Source: Gammaproteobacteria bacterium (GTDB taxonomy: Bacteria > Pseudomonadota > Gammaproteobacteria > Coxiellales > Coxiellaceae). Taken from it: a stretch of 64,000 nt of DNA. Positions 43,224 through 52,087 of the stretch are shown in pieces. The stretch lies in NCBI GenBank assembly GCA_030425685.1, contig JAUIAD010000007.1, forward strand, positions 78,978 through 142,977. Reading direction: 5' to 3'. Made by a program: the position numbers and the translations under genes. Position 1 is the stretch's first letter. Every line of letters begins with the position of its first letter. Under the pieces are notes generated by a model. It had not been told where the DNA came from. It ran no database searches and saw nothing but the letters and a program-made list of their open reading frames with translations.

Positions 43224-44219
43224 TTATAACGCCCTTCCACAAACCTTTTCTGCAAGATAACCAACAGTGCCTGCATAATAGATAGAACGGTTCCATTTCA
43301 TAATAACTTTAAAGTTATTAAAAATTAAATAATCTGGACCGCCATAGGGTCTAACTAACTCAGCCTGTAAATTATCACTAGGCCATGGTTGACCTTTATA
43401 AGTTCTCAAAACAAGCTGTTTCCATTGCGCCACAGTCTGTGAACGCTTGCTGTTCACCCAGTGAGACGCTTCACTCTGAGGAACAGAGACTTGAATAGCC
43501 CAAGGCTCACCTGTGCGCCAACCATGTTTTACTAAGTAATTAGCAATTGAGGCAAAAACATCTTCACGCGTTTTCCAAATATCTTTTTTACCATCGCCGT
43601 TGTAATCAACTGCGTAATTGGCCCAACTAGACGGTAGGAACTGTGGCTGACCAGAAGCACCCGCCCACTCACCTTTAAAGTCTTTTTCACTGATATGACC
43701 TTCATTTAAGATATGCAAAGCATGCAGTAACTGCTTACGGAAAAATTTCCCGCGGCGTGAATCATAGGCTAAAGTCGCTAATGAATTAACGACAGGAAAG
43801 CTACCCATAAAGCTGCCATAGCTTGTTTCTAATCCCCATAAGGAAACAATAAAGCAAGGACTTACCCCATAATGGCGAGAAACTTCATTAAGCAAAGGCT
43901 TATTCTTTTTCAGCTTACGACGCCCAATAATAATACGGTACTTATTAGCACGGGTATTACGATATTTTAAAAAGCGTAAACGCTTTTCAGGCTGTGTGCG
44001 ATCAAAATGTAAAACGCGTCGGCTAGGGCGTTTAATTTTACTAAACACACGATCAAATAACTGAGGTCGAATACCTTGCTGAATAGCCTCTGCACGCAAT
44101 TCTTTAACCCAAACAGACCAAGATGGCCGTTTTGCTTTTGTAGCAGAAAAAGTCGAGGCAGAGAATAGAACCAAAAAAAGTAAAGTGAACAATGCACTAA
44201 CACGTTGACATAAAGACAT
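43224..44219 (-). CDS. mltB: Lytic murein transglycosylase B
   Basis: A 331-residue exported muramidase-like enzyme that cleaves peptidoglycan with formation of 1,6-anhydromuramic acid. The catalytic Glu131 is in SLWGLETSYGSFMG. The family signatures SGQPQFLPSSWANYAVDYNG and DIWKTREDVFASIANYL are present. A signal sequence spans about residues 5-27 without a lipobox, so it is a soluble or loosely bound form. GGGAG precedes the ATG. It is the last gene of the right-to-left run and ends at a shared terminator. Confidence 0.93.
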   Translation of the reverse strand: MSLCQRVSALFTLLFLVLFSASTFSATKAKRPSWSVWVKELRAEAIQQGIRPQLFDRVFSKIKRPSRRVLHFDRTQPEKRLRFLKYRNTRANKYRIIIGRRKLKKNKPLLNEVSRHYGVSPCFIVSLWGLETSYGSFMGSFPVVNSLATLAYDSRRGKFFRKQLLHALHILNEGHISEKDFKGEWAGASGQPQFLPSSWANYAVDYNGDGKKDIWKTREDVFASIANYLVKHGWRTGEPWAIQVSVPQSEASHWVNSKRSQTVAQWKQLVLRTYKGQPWPSDNLQAELVRPYGGPDYLIFNNFKVIMKWNRSIYYAGTVGYLAEKVCGRAL

Positions 44220-44270
44220 GACTGAACTCCCATCCTTGGTTACAGTTGAAACTTTACGAGCTATTAAAGC

Positions 44271-45170
44271 TTATCCTTTATATTTTACCTCAGAAATCAT
44301 TTGGATTATACCAGAGAAGTCGATTTCGCCGTTTCCTTGCTCAACATAAGTACTGTATAAATCCATTGCATGCTTACCTAATTGAGTATCGGCACTGGCT
44401 TTTTTTGCTGCATCTTGACTTAATTTTAAGTATTTTAGCATCATTTTAGCCATAAAACCGGCCTCATAATCATGACTAGAAGGAACGTTTGGCATGATTT
44501 CTGGAGCAGGACAATAACTTGTCAACGCCCAACATTGCCCCGACGCAGTGGCACAGATATCAAACAGTTTCTTCGCCTCCAAACCCAGCTTGTCAGCCAA
44601 GACAAAGGCTTCACTCACAGCAATCATCGAAACGCCTAAAATCATATTGTTGCATATTTTCGCAACAACACCATTCCCCGCTCCACCAGCATAAATAATA
44701 TTTTTTCCCATGACAGCAAGCACAGCTTTAACGCGCTCAAACGCTGCATTATCGCCACCGGCCATAAAGGTCAAGGTGCCACCTGCTGCAGCTCCCACCC
44801 CACCTGACACCGGCGCGTCTAGCATGGCAATATTTTTTGATGCTGCTATATCATGCAGTTCACGCGAAGATTGTATATCAATGGATGAGCTATCAACATA
44901 AATCGCTGTCGAATTGATATGAGCAAAAACACCATCATCACTTAAGCAGCATGATTTGACTTGCTCACCTGTCTGTAACATCGTAAAAACATAATCCGCA
45001 TCTTTTACCGCTTGCGCGATTGAACCCGGTGCACGCGCCCCATCAGCAACAACACTATCAACTGCTTCCTTACTGATATCAAACACACTAACGCTATACT
45101 TAGCTTTTAATAAATTATGCACCATGGGAGCACCCATGTGACCGACACCAATAAATGCAATATGCGTCAT
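44271..45170 (-). CDS. mmsB: 3-hydroxyisobutyrate dehydrogenase
   Basis: A 299-residue NAD-dependent beta-hydroxyacid dehydrogenase of valine degradation. The dinucleotide motif is IAFIGVGHMGAPMVHNLLK at the N-terminus, the substrate-binding segment is DAPVSGGVGAAAGGTLTFMAGG near residues 117-138, and the catalytic Lys is in GNGVVAKICNNMILG near residue 172. It follows mmsA by 15 bases on the same strand, so the two are an operon. Its product, methylmalonate semialdehyde, is the substrate of MmsA. Confidence 0.93.
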   Translation of the reverse strand: MTHIAFIGVGHMGAPMVHNLLKAKYSVSVFDISKEAVDSVVADGARAPGSIAQAVKDADYVFTMLQTGEQVKSCCLSDDGVFAHINSTAIYVDSSSIDIQSSRELHDIAASKNIAMLDAPVSGGVGAAAGGTLTFMAGGDNAAFERVKAVLAVMGKNIIYAGGAGNGVVAKICNNMILGVSMIAVSEAFVLADKLGLEAKKLFDICATASGQCWALTSYCPAPEIMPNVPSSHDYEAGFMAKMMLKYLKLSQDAAKKASADTQLGKHAMDLYSTYVEQGNGEIDFSGIIQMISEVKYKG

Positions 45171-45185
45171 GTTGTTCTCCCTAAC

Positions 45186-46682
45186 TTAGTGTGCTGGCAT
45201 ATAAAAAGCGGAATCAAGATCTTTGTCTTTTGGCCAACGACTGGTAATGGTTTTCGATTGCGTATAAAAACGCAAACTCTCCTCACCATGCATTTGCACA
45301 TCGCCAAAACTAGAACGTTTCCATCCACCAAAAACATGGTAGGCGACTGGCACTGGAATTGGAACATTAATACCGACCATACCTACTTTAACTCGTGTAG
45401 AAAACTCACGAGCAACGCCACCGTGTGATGTAAAAATAGCTGTGCCATTCCCATATTCATTTTCATTTATCAGTTGTAGAGCAGATTTAAAATCTTCAAC
45501 GCGAACAATACAAAGTACTGGGCCAAAAATCTCTTCCTGATAAATTTTCATATCGGCGTTAACTTGATCAAACAAACAAGGCCCCATAAAAAAGCCATGG
45601 CCATTTTCATCAGGTTCAAAGTAACGCCCATCAATAATAAGTTCAGCACCTTCCTCAACACCAATATCAACCAGCGATTTTACCCGTTCTAAATGAGACC
45701 GAGATACTAACGGCCCCATGTCGACACCGGCTTCAACACCTGCGGCAACTTTCAAATTTGCGGTGTTAGCTTTAATAGTGTCTATCAGCTTATCCGCTGT
45801 ATCATCGCCAACAGCGATGGCAACTGATAGCGCCATACAACGTTCACCCGCTGCGCCATAAGCTGCACCAACAATAGCAGCCGCTGCTTCTTCAATATCC
45901 GCATCAGGCATAACAACACAATGATTTTTAGCGCCACCAAAAGTATGAGAGCGTTTGCCGTGTTTTATAGCTGTTTCATAAACCATTTGTGAAACGGGTG
46001 TTGAACCCACGCAACTGACGGTTGCAACATCAGGGTGAGTAATCAGCTGATCAACTGCCGCCTTATCACCATTAACAATATTTAATACGCCTGGGGGACA
46101 GCCTGCTTCTTGCATTAATTGTGCTAGCAATAAGGGAGCTGATGGATCTTTCTCAGAAGGTTTTAATACAAAAGTATTGCCACAAGCAATCGCAGGAACA
46201 AACATCCAGACTGATATCATTACGGGGAAATTAAACGGTGTAATACCAACAGAAACACCTAGTGGTTGTCGTATGGTGTAGCTATCAATATTAGAGCCTA
46301 CATTTTCAGAAAAATCACCCTTTAGTAAATTTGGCACGCCGCACATAAACTCTGTCAATTCTATTGCGCGTAGCACCTCACCTTTAGCATCAGCTAAAAC
46401 TTTGCCATGCTCTTCCGTTAATATAGCGGCAAGCTTATTGATATTTTTTTCAAGTAATTCTTTAAATTTAAAAATAATGCGTGAGCGTTTTAATGGGGTA
46501 ACCTGGCTCCAGTCGACAAAAGCTTTTCTTGCAGCATCTACGGCTTGATTAACTTCTTGTTCGCTGGCAAAAGCAACTTGTTTAATTACTCTCCCTTGTG
46601 CGGGATTATAAATATCGTGTAATGTTGCTGAGCTATCTGCTGTTATGGATCCGTTAATAAAGTGCTTAATAGTATTTTTCAT
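45186..46682 (-). CDS. mmsA: Methylmalonate-semialdehyde dehydrogenase (CoA-acylating)
   Basis: A 498-residue aldehyde dehydrogenase converting methylmalonate semialdehyde to propionyl-CoA. The catalytic Cys is in AYGAAGERCMALS near residue 285, with the MmsA-type GITPFNFPVMISVWMFVPAI and HTFGGAKNHCVVMPDAD segments. The start at 46682 follows AAGGA with good spacing; 46730 is in frame but has no site. Its propionyl-CoA product links to prpC and prpD elsewhere in this window. Confidence 0.95.
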   Translation of the reverse strand: MKNTIKHFINGSITADSSATLHDIYNPAQGRVIKQVAFASEQEVNQAVDAARKAFVDWSQVTPLKRSRIIFKFKELLEKNINKLAAILTEEHGKVLADAKGEVLRAIELTEFMCGVPNLLKGDFSENVGSNIDSYTIRQPLGVSVGITPFNFPVMISVWMFVPAIACGNTFVLKPSEKDPSAPLLLAQLMQEAGCPPGVLNIVNGDKAAVDQLITHPDVATVSCVGSTPVSQMVYETAIKHGKRSHTFGGAKNHCVVMPDADIEEAAAAIVGAAYGAAGERCMALSVAIAVGDDTADKLIDTIKANTANLKVAAGVEAGVDMGPLVSRSHLERVKSLVDIGVEEGAELIIDGRYFEPDENGHGFFMGPCLFDQVNADMKIYQEEIFGPVLCIVRVEDFKSALQLINENEYGNGTAIFTSHGGVAREFSTRVKVGMVGINVPIPVPVAYHVFGGWKRSSFGDVQMHGEESLRFYTQSKTITSRWPKDKDLDSAFYMPAH

Positions 46683-46769
46683 AGTACGTTCCTTCGTAAG
46701 GTGGAGCAGCGTCGCTTCAGCCGTTTGCAAGAAGGGAAGGGTTATTTTGTACCTTTTTAAAGCAAACCT

Positions 46770-47366
46770 TTAAGGGGCAAGCCTAACAATTTCCCACTCT
46801 TGTCCTTTTTTATCATAGCGAAAACGGTCATGCAAACGGTGATCAGATCCAATCCAAAATTCGATGTTATTGGGGAGCAAGCGGAAACCACCCCAAAACT
46901 CAGGGCATGGCACCTCTTCATGACCGGAAAAATAACGCGTATATTCCTCAAAGCGCGCCATCAAATGCTCGCGATTGGGAATAACCTCGCTCTGTTGCGA
47001 TGCCCAAGCGCCTAGCTGGCTATCGCGCGCTCGAGTTGAGAAATAATCTGCCGATTCTTGTGGCGATATTTTTTCTATTTTGCCCTCGATACGAATTTGT
47101 TTATAAACTTTGGGCCAAAAAAAAGTAAGCGCACCGAAAGGATTTTCCTCAATTTCTTTTGATTTTCTACTGCCAAAATTAGTAAAAATCAAAAACCCAC
47201 CATCCGCAATCCCTTTATAAAGCACTACCCGTAATGAGGGCTTACCATCCTTTGTTGCTGTTGCTAAAAACATCGCATCCGTATCATTTTGCCCTGCTTG
47301 TTCCGCAGCTTTATACCAATCCTGAAAGAGCGCTAAAGGATCTTTATTTAATTCTGTCTTTTGCAT
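46770..47366 (-). CDS. pdxH: Pyridoxamine 5'-phosphate oxidase
   Basis: A 198-residue FMN enzyme making pyridoxal phosphate in the cytosol. Family motifs: RVVLYKGIADGGFLIFTN near residue 48, SRKSKEIEENP near 69, the FMN/PLP-binding segment SQLGAWASQQSEVI near 115 and the C-terminal WIGSDHRLHDRF and EIVRLAP. The length is slightly short but complete. It lies between glpD and mmsA on the same strand, with a 21-base gap to glpD, and may be cotranscribed with glpD. Confidence 0.94.
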   Translation of the reverse strand: MQKTELNKDPLALFQDWYKAAEQAGQNDTDAMFLATATKDGKPSLRVVLYKGIADGGFLIFTNFGSRKSKEIEENPFGALTFFWPKVYKQIRIEGKIEKISPQESADYFSTRARDSQLGAWASQQSEVIPNREHLMARFEEYTRYFSGHEEVPCPEFWGGFRLLPNNIEFWIGSDHRLHDRFRYDKKGQEWEIVRLAP

Positions 47367-47387
47367 GCTTGAGAATTCCTAACTATT

Positions 47388-48872
47388 TTACTTAAGATGG
47401 TGAGCTAATCTCTTGAGGTCATTTTCGTTAAGATAAAGGCCGAACTTGCTTCGCCTCCATACCATATCATCAACACTCTTCGCCCATTCATGATCAATCC
47501 AATAACGCACCTCTTTTTCATAAAGGTCAGCGCCTATATGTTCGCCGAGGTCCTCAGTGGAAGCGGCATTGTCCAAAACGATATGAATTCGATCACCGTA
47601 AGCTGCTATCATACGTGCTCGTGTTTTTTCTGGCAACCATGGGTATTTCTCGTTGATAATATGTGTAAATTCTTGCAAGGTATTGCCATGTAAATTCCCA
47701 CCAGGGAGAAAAGCCTGTTCAGTCCATGGACCACGCATTTTTCTAAAAAAAGGTTTAAGCTCTGCTAAAACGTGTTCTGATAACGTACGAAAGGTTGTAA
47801 TTTTACCGCCAAATACGGATAAGATCGGTGCTTGATCATCATTGACCTCTAAATGATATTCGCGTGTTAACTTAGAGGGATTATCACTTTGATCATCATA
47901 AAGCGCCCTAACACCTGAATAGGTCCAATTAATATCCGTGCTTTTTAATTTAACTTTAAAATAATTATTTACCACCGCCAATAAATAGGAAATTTCATCT
48001 TGACTAATTTCAACTTTATTGGGATCACTATTAAATGAAACATCAGTTGTACCAATTAAGGCGAAATCATTTAAATAGGGAATGACAAAAACAATGCGCT
48101 TATCATTCGCTTGTAATATATAAGCATGATCACCTTGATAAAACTTCTTAACAGTAAAATGACTTCCCTTTACTAACTTTAACCCAGCAGGGGTAGAAAC
48201 ATGCGCTTTTGTTTTTAACAGGTCTGTTACCCATGCCCCAGTAGCATTAACAATAGCCTTCGCTTTAATACAAAATTTATTTTGCTGAAGTTTGTCAAAA
48301 CATTCAACCTGCCACTCCTGTTTAGAACGCTGAAATGCAGTGCATTCTGTACGGGTTAAAATTAACGCTCCCTGCGATTGTGCGGATAAAGCGTTGGTCA
48401 CCACTAAACGGGCATCATCTGTGTGGCAGTCTGAATACATAAAAGCAGAATGATAGTGATCCAGTAATTGCGAACCGGCTAAATCATCGGGTAACTTTAA
48501 TTTTTTACTCCCTTCTAATTGGCTTAACTTCGCTAAATGATCATATAAAAATAAACCTATGCGAATTAACCACGGTGAGCGTAGTTTCTTATTAACAGGT
48601 AAAACAAAACGCAAGGGGCGAATTAAATAAGGCGCTTTATTCATTAGCACCTCACGTTCTTTTAACGCTTCACGCACTAGCTTAAAATCATATTGCTCAA
48701 GATAGCGTAAACCGCCATGTATCAGCTTACTGCTATAAGAAGACGTGTGTGCGGCAAGATCATCTTTTTCACACAAAATTACCGATAACCCGCGACCCAC
48801 TGCATCTGCGGCAATACCAGCGCCATTAATACCACCACCAATAACTAATAGATCTGTCGTCAACGTTTGCAT
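47388..48872 (-). CDS. glpD: Aerobic glycerol-3-phosphate dehydrogenase
   Basis: A 494-residue FAD-dependent membrane-associated enzyme oxidising glycerol 3-phosphate to dihydroxyacetone phosphate. The FAD-binding motif is LLVIGGGINGAGIAADAVGR from about residue 8, followed by SSKLIHGGLRYLEQYDFKLV near 48. ALIGTTDVSFNSDP and VFGGKITTFRTLSEHVL are also typical. It is divergent from glpK with a 70-base shared region that holds an inverted repeat, so the pair is likely co-regulated. A low-affinity Shine-Dalgarno precedes the start. Confidence 0.95.
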   Translation of the reverse strand: MQTLTTDLLVIGGGINGAGIAADAVGRGLSVILCEKDDLAAHTSSYSSKLIHGGLRYLEQYDFKLVREALKEREVLMNKAPYLIRPLRFVLPVNKKLRSPWLIRIGLFLYDHLAKLSQLEGSKKLKLPDDLAGSQLLDHYHSAFMYSDCHTDDARLVVTNALSAQSQGALILTRTECTAFQRSKQEWQVECFDKLQQNKFCIKAKAIVNATGAWVTDLLKTKAHVSTPAGLKLVKGSHFTVKKFYQGDHAYILQANDKRIVFVIPYLNDFALIGTTDVSFNSDPNKVEISQDEISYLLAVVNNYFKVKLKSTDINWTYSGVRALYDDQSDNPSKLTREYHLEVNDDQAPILSVFGGKITTFRTLSEHVLAELKPFFRKMRGPWTEQAFLPGGNLHGNTLQEFTHIINEKYPWLPEKTRARMIAAYGDRIHIVLDNAASTEDLGEHIGADLYEKEVRYWIDHEWAKSVDDMVWRRSKFGLYLNENDLKRLAHHLK

Positions 48873-48891
48873 AGCGCAAACTCCGCGTTAG

Positions 48892-48918
48892 AATAGATTA
48901 TTCACTCTATAATCTATT
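48892..48918. promoter_or_regulatory. Inverted repeat operator candidate between glpD and glpK
   Basis: AATAGATTA (48892-48900) and TAATCTATT (48910-48918) are exact inverted 9-mers separated by 9 bases, centred midway between the divergent glp starts. The sequence does not match the E. coli GlpR consensus, so the regulator is unknown. Confidence 0.55.
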
Positions 48919-48942
48919 ATAGTATAAGGACCCATACTAATA

Positions 48943-50418
48943 ATGCCTAAATATATACTATCAATTGATCAAGGAACAACCAGCTCGAGAGCCATGATCT
49001 TTAATGACAGCGGCACCTCCATTGCAAAACATCAAATTGAGTTAAAACTTAACTACCCACAAAATGGCTGGGTTGAATGCGATCCTCTGGATATCTGGGA
49101 AGCCACCTTAAGCTGCTGCAAAAAAGCTATAGCGAAAGCCAATATTACGGTAAAAGAAATCATAGCACTGGGCATTTCAAACCAACGTGAGACAACCATT
49201 CTCTGGGATAAAGATACGGGCAAACCTATTTACAACGCCATAGTTTGGCAAGACAGACGTACAACTGAACGGTGTGAGGTATTAGCGCAACAAGACAACA
49301 TCGAAGAAATATTAACAGCAAAAACAGGACTATTAATCGACCCTTATTTTTCAGCGACAAAAATTGAATGGATACTTGATAATGTAGAGAATGCAAGAGA
49401 AGCTGCACAGAAAGGTAGGATAGCTTTCGGTACTGTTGATACCTATCTATTATGGCATTTAACTGGAGGCAATGTTCATGCAACAGATGCAACAAATGCC
49501 TCACGCACACTGTTATTTAATATTCATACGCAAGAATGGGATAAGGAATTATTAGCACTTTTTAATATCCCTTCGTCGATTTTACCACAAGTAAAAGATA
49601 GCGCTGATAACTTTGGTAGCAGCGAAGAAAGTTTATTAAATTACCCCATTCCAATTACCGGCATCGCCGGCGATCAACAAGCAGCACTGATTGGTCAAGC
49701 TTGTTTTAAACCCGGCATGATTAAAAGCACGTATGGCACTGGTTGTTTTATGCTATTAAATACGGGCAAAAATGCAATTCGTTCACAGCATCGCTTGTTA
49801 ACAACAATTGCTTATCGCTTTAATGGCAAAGTAAATTACGGACTTGAAGGAAGTATTTTTATTGCTGGGGCAGCTATTCAATGGTTACGAGACACCTTAC
49901 ACTTAATTCAAAATGCTAGTGACACGCAAGATATGGCGATTAGTGTTAAAGATAATGGTGGCGTTTATTTAGTCCCTGCTTTTACCGGTTTGGGCGCGCC
50001 TTACTGGGATCCCAATGCACGTGGCGCCCTATTGGGCTTAACAAGAGATACGAGTATCGAACATATTGCCAGAGCGGCATTAGAAGCTGTTGCCTATCAA
50101 AGCAACGATTTAATGCAAGCGATGCAAAAAGATGGCGCTAATTTTGCCACGTTACGCGTTGATGGTGGTATGGTAGCCAACAACTGGCTACTGCAGTTTC
50201 TTGCAGATATTTTACGTATACCGGTGGAGCGACCGGCCTGCATTGAATCTAGCGCCCAAGGCGCCGCCTACCTTGCCGCGCTGGGTGCCGGACTCTATAA
50301 ATCCTTGGAGGAAATTACTTCTTATTGGCAGCTAGAGAAGCAATTTCTTCCGAATATGTATGAGAAGCAACGCAGTTTACTTTGCCAAGGTTGGAGCCAG
50401 TCTGTCACTAAGCTCTGA
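48943..50418 (+). CDS. glpK: Glycerol kinase
   Basis: A 491-residue FGGY-family kinase phosphorylating glycerol with ATP. N-terminal SIDQGTTSSRAMIFN, the glycerol-site segment NQRETTILWDKDTGKP, ATNASRTLLFN and the C-terminal LRVDGGMVANNWLLQFLAD are all typical. The start at 48943 follows AAGGAC. It is divergent from glpD. No glpF facilitator is in the window. The last 42 bases overlap the convergent Ser-rich gene. Confidence 0.96.
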   Translation: MPKYILSIDQGTTSSRAMIFNDSGTSIAKHQIELKLNYPQNGWVECDPLDIWEATLSCCKKAIAKANITVKEIIALGISNQRETTILWDKDTGKPIYNAIVWQDRRTTERCEVLAQQDNIEEILTAKTGLLIDPYFSATKIEWILDNVENAREAAQKGRIAFGTVDTYLLWHLTGGNVHATDATNASRTLLFNIHTQEWDKELLALFNIPSSILPQVKDSADNFGSSEESLLNYPIPITGIAGDQQAALIGQACFKPGMIKSTYGTGCFMLLNTGKNAIRSQHRLLTTIAYRFNGKVNYGLEGSIFIAGAAIQWLRDTLHLIQNASDTQDMAISVKDNGGVYLVPAFTGLGAPYWDPNARGALLGLTRDTSIEHIARAALEAVAYQSNDLMQAMQKDGANFATLRVDGGMVANNWLLQFLADILRIPVERPACIESSAQGAAYLAALGAGLYKSLEEITSYWQLEKQFLPNMYEKQRSLLCQGWSQSVTKL

Positions 50419-51336
50419 GGACCCACCTTGTTTAGCACTAATTGTACTTGAACTCAGGCGAACACTGTTTGCAAAAAAGCTGGCAATGTTGTCTGCCGTA
50501 GAACGGCAAACGCCAACGTCACATGCATCAGGCACTTTTGGAGTAATCGTAGCATCAGCCGGCGCTCGGGGGTTTCTTCCGAGGTCAGTATCGCCATTGC
50601 ATTTATTTTTTTGCTCTAGCTTTTCAGGTAGATCAATATTTAATTGATCATTTTTGCCAATTTTAGGTGGGGTAGAGTCATGATTAGAATGACTTATAAA
50701 AAAACCAACCTGTCTACGTGGTGAATTATTTCCCGCTGGAGTGCCTTGACCTTGCTGGGGCAGCGCCCAAAAAATATCATCATCAGTGAAATCCGCGTCA
50801 TATGCACCTGTTGAATGATCACTAGCATCGTCTTGATGGTCAAAATCACCATCTGCCGATTGCAAGGCACCACTGCTGTTATGGTGCATCGTGGAATTTG
50901 ATGAGACATCGGTGCTACTAGTTTTGGTCTCAGCCGCGGGTGAACTCATATAAAGCTTCAATACTTCTGCCGAAACTACTCTATCTAATTGACCTATTGA
51001 CCCTACCAACAATCCATCACGCAATCCATCACGCAACACCGCACTCTCAATGGCCTTTCTACTGTGAGTTACACCATTGATTTCAAACTCATCGGGATCA
51101 TGATATTGTGTCTGAGATCTAATTAGAGTTGGCATAGTCCTAGTCCTAGGGCGCGAATTACCTGATCCCCTTTTACATTCACCAGGCAACGGTGCTGACC
51201 TTGAGCGGTATTGTGATGAGGAAGCAGATAGTGAACGTGTCAAATCCAATGCTGCTAACTCTGAACATTGACTTGAAGGACTAGCTGTATCTGATGGGTT
51301 ACTAGTGCTCTGCTTTAATTCATCTTCTGCGCGCAT
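50377..51336 (-). CDS. Disordered Ser-rich hypothetical protein
   Basis: A 319-residue hydrophilic protein with no membrane helix and no known domain. It is rich in Ser, Asp, Asn, Pro and Thr, with one more ordered part at about residues 80-130 (ESAVLRDGLRDGLLVG, then VVSAEVLKLYM). RDGL is doubled by an exact 12-bp tandem duplication at 51011-51034. AGGAG lies 8 bases before the ATG, which supports real expression. The composition resembles secreted effectors or surface-associated linkers, but no signal peptide is seen. Its end lies within the glpK coding region. Confidence 0.6.
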   Translation of the reverse strand: MRAEDELKQSTSNPSDTASPSSQCSELAALDLTRSLSASSSQYRSRSAPLPGECKRGSGNSRPRTRTMPTLIRSQTQYHDPDEFEINGVTHSRKAIESAVLRDGLRDGLLVGSIGQLDRVVSAEVLKLYMSSPAAETKTSSTDVSSNSTMHHNSSGALQSADGDFDHQDDASDHSTGAYDADFTDDDIFWALPQQGQGTPAGNNSPRRQVGFFISHSNHDSTPPKIGKNDQLNIDLPEKLEQKNKCNGDTDLGRNPRAPADATITPKVPDACDVGVCRSTADNIASFFANSVRLSSSTISAKQGGSSELSDRLAPTLAK

Positions 51337-51851
51337 GTGTTACTTCTCCTAGATCGTATTGAGATAAGATTATGGTTTATATCCTACAAAAAAAAGGTCG
51401 ATGTCTTACATCCTGTTGGTAAGGCGCGATTATGAGAAAATTACATTAATTTTGCAAGTTCTACTTAGAAAAAAACTGATTTAATATATTCTTAATGAAT
51501 ACTGATAAATTTGAATTTGTTTCACGCAAAGACGCTGAGGAAATGCCAAGAGCGCTAAGTTTTTTATTTCTCGTTGCTAACGTTTGGCAACAAAAAACAA
51601 TCCACAAAATCTGTGAATAACTTTGTTAATATCCTATTGTAAAACCCACTAAGACGCTGATTTAATAAGGCCTCTATACAGATTGTTTTTTAAAACCGCA
51701 AAGCCAAAAAATACAAAACTATTCTGAATTATAAAAATATTTTAAATAAATTAAGAGTAAATTAAATTACCAAGTAGTACGGTAATTTCTTTACTTCCCC
51801 CTATTAATTTCTTAATCTTATGATCCTTAGGGACAAATGGAGTGTTTTATC
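51337..51851. other. AT-rich intergenic region with a degenerate repeat
   Basis: About 500 bp with no strong gene. TTCACGCAAAGACGCTGAGG at 51521-51540 and the related CACTAAGACGCTGA near 51648 resemble the widely dispersed CGCAAAGACGC-type bacterial repeat. A 41-codon frame at 51495-51620 is built on it and is probably spurious. A weak stem, GTTGC/GCAAC, lies near 51573-51591. The end of the gap is AT-rich and could hold the promoter of the small gene at 51852. Confidence 0.5.
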
Positions 51852-52046
51852 ATGGAAAATAAATATACCGCCACCCTCTATTGCAACGACACCAAAATGA
51901 CTAGCCGTTCCGGTGATAATTTCAATAAAATTAGAATTTCATTATTAACACTATTAGAAGACAGCGTTAGCGGCGCTTACGGATTAATTGTTGATAATGA
52001 TCAAGGAACAATTATTCGACGGTTTCGTAAAGCAGTGATTGATTAG
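51852..52046 (+). CDS. Small hypothetical protein
   Basis: A 64-residue soluble protein, or 69 if the ATG at 51837 is used. Both have a candidate site: GGAG before 51852 and AGGGA before 51837. The sequence reads as two beta strands and a helix (YTATLYCNDTKMTSR, then NKIRISLLTLLED) followed by AYGLIVDNDQGTIIRRF. This strand-helix-strand layout with a final basic strand is gene-like. I know no family. It converges with the yheS gene 41 bp away. Confidence 0.6.
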   Translation: MENKYTATLYCNDTKMTSRSGDNFNKIRISLLTLLEDSVSGAYGLIVDNDQGTIIRRFRKAVID

Positions 52047-52087
52047 AGCAAGACGTATAAAACTTGCTTGCTCTTTAGTTGTTATCA

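Noticed and set aside
51495..51620. A 41-codon frame starting MNTDKFEFVSRKDAEE
   Set aside because: It is built on a CGCAAAGACGC-type dispersed repeat, a known source of spurious small frames.
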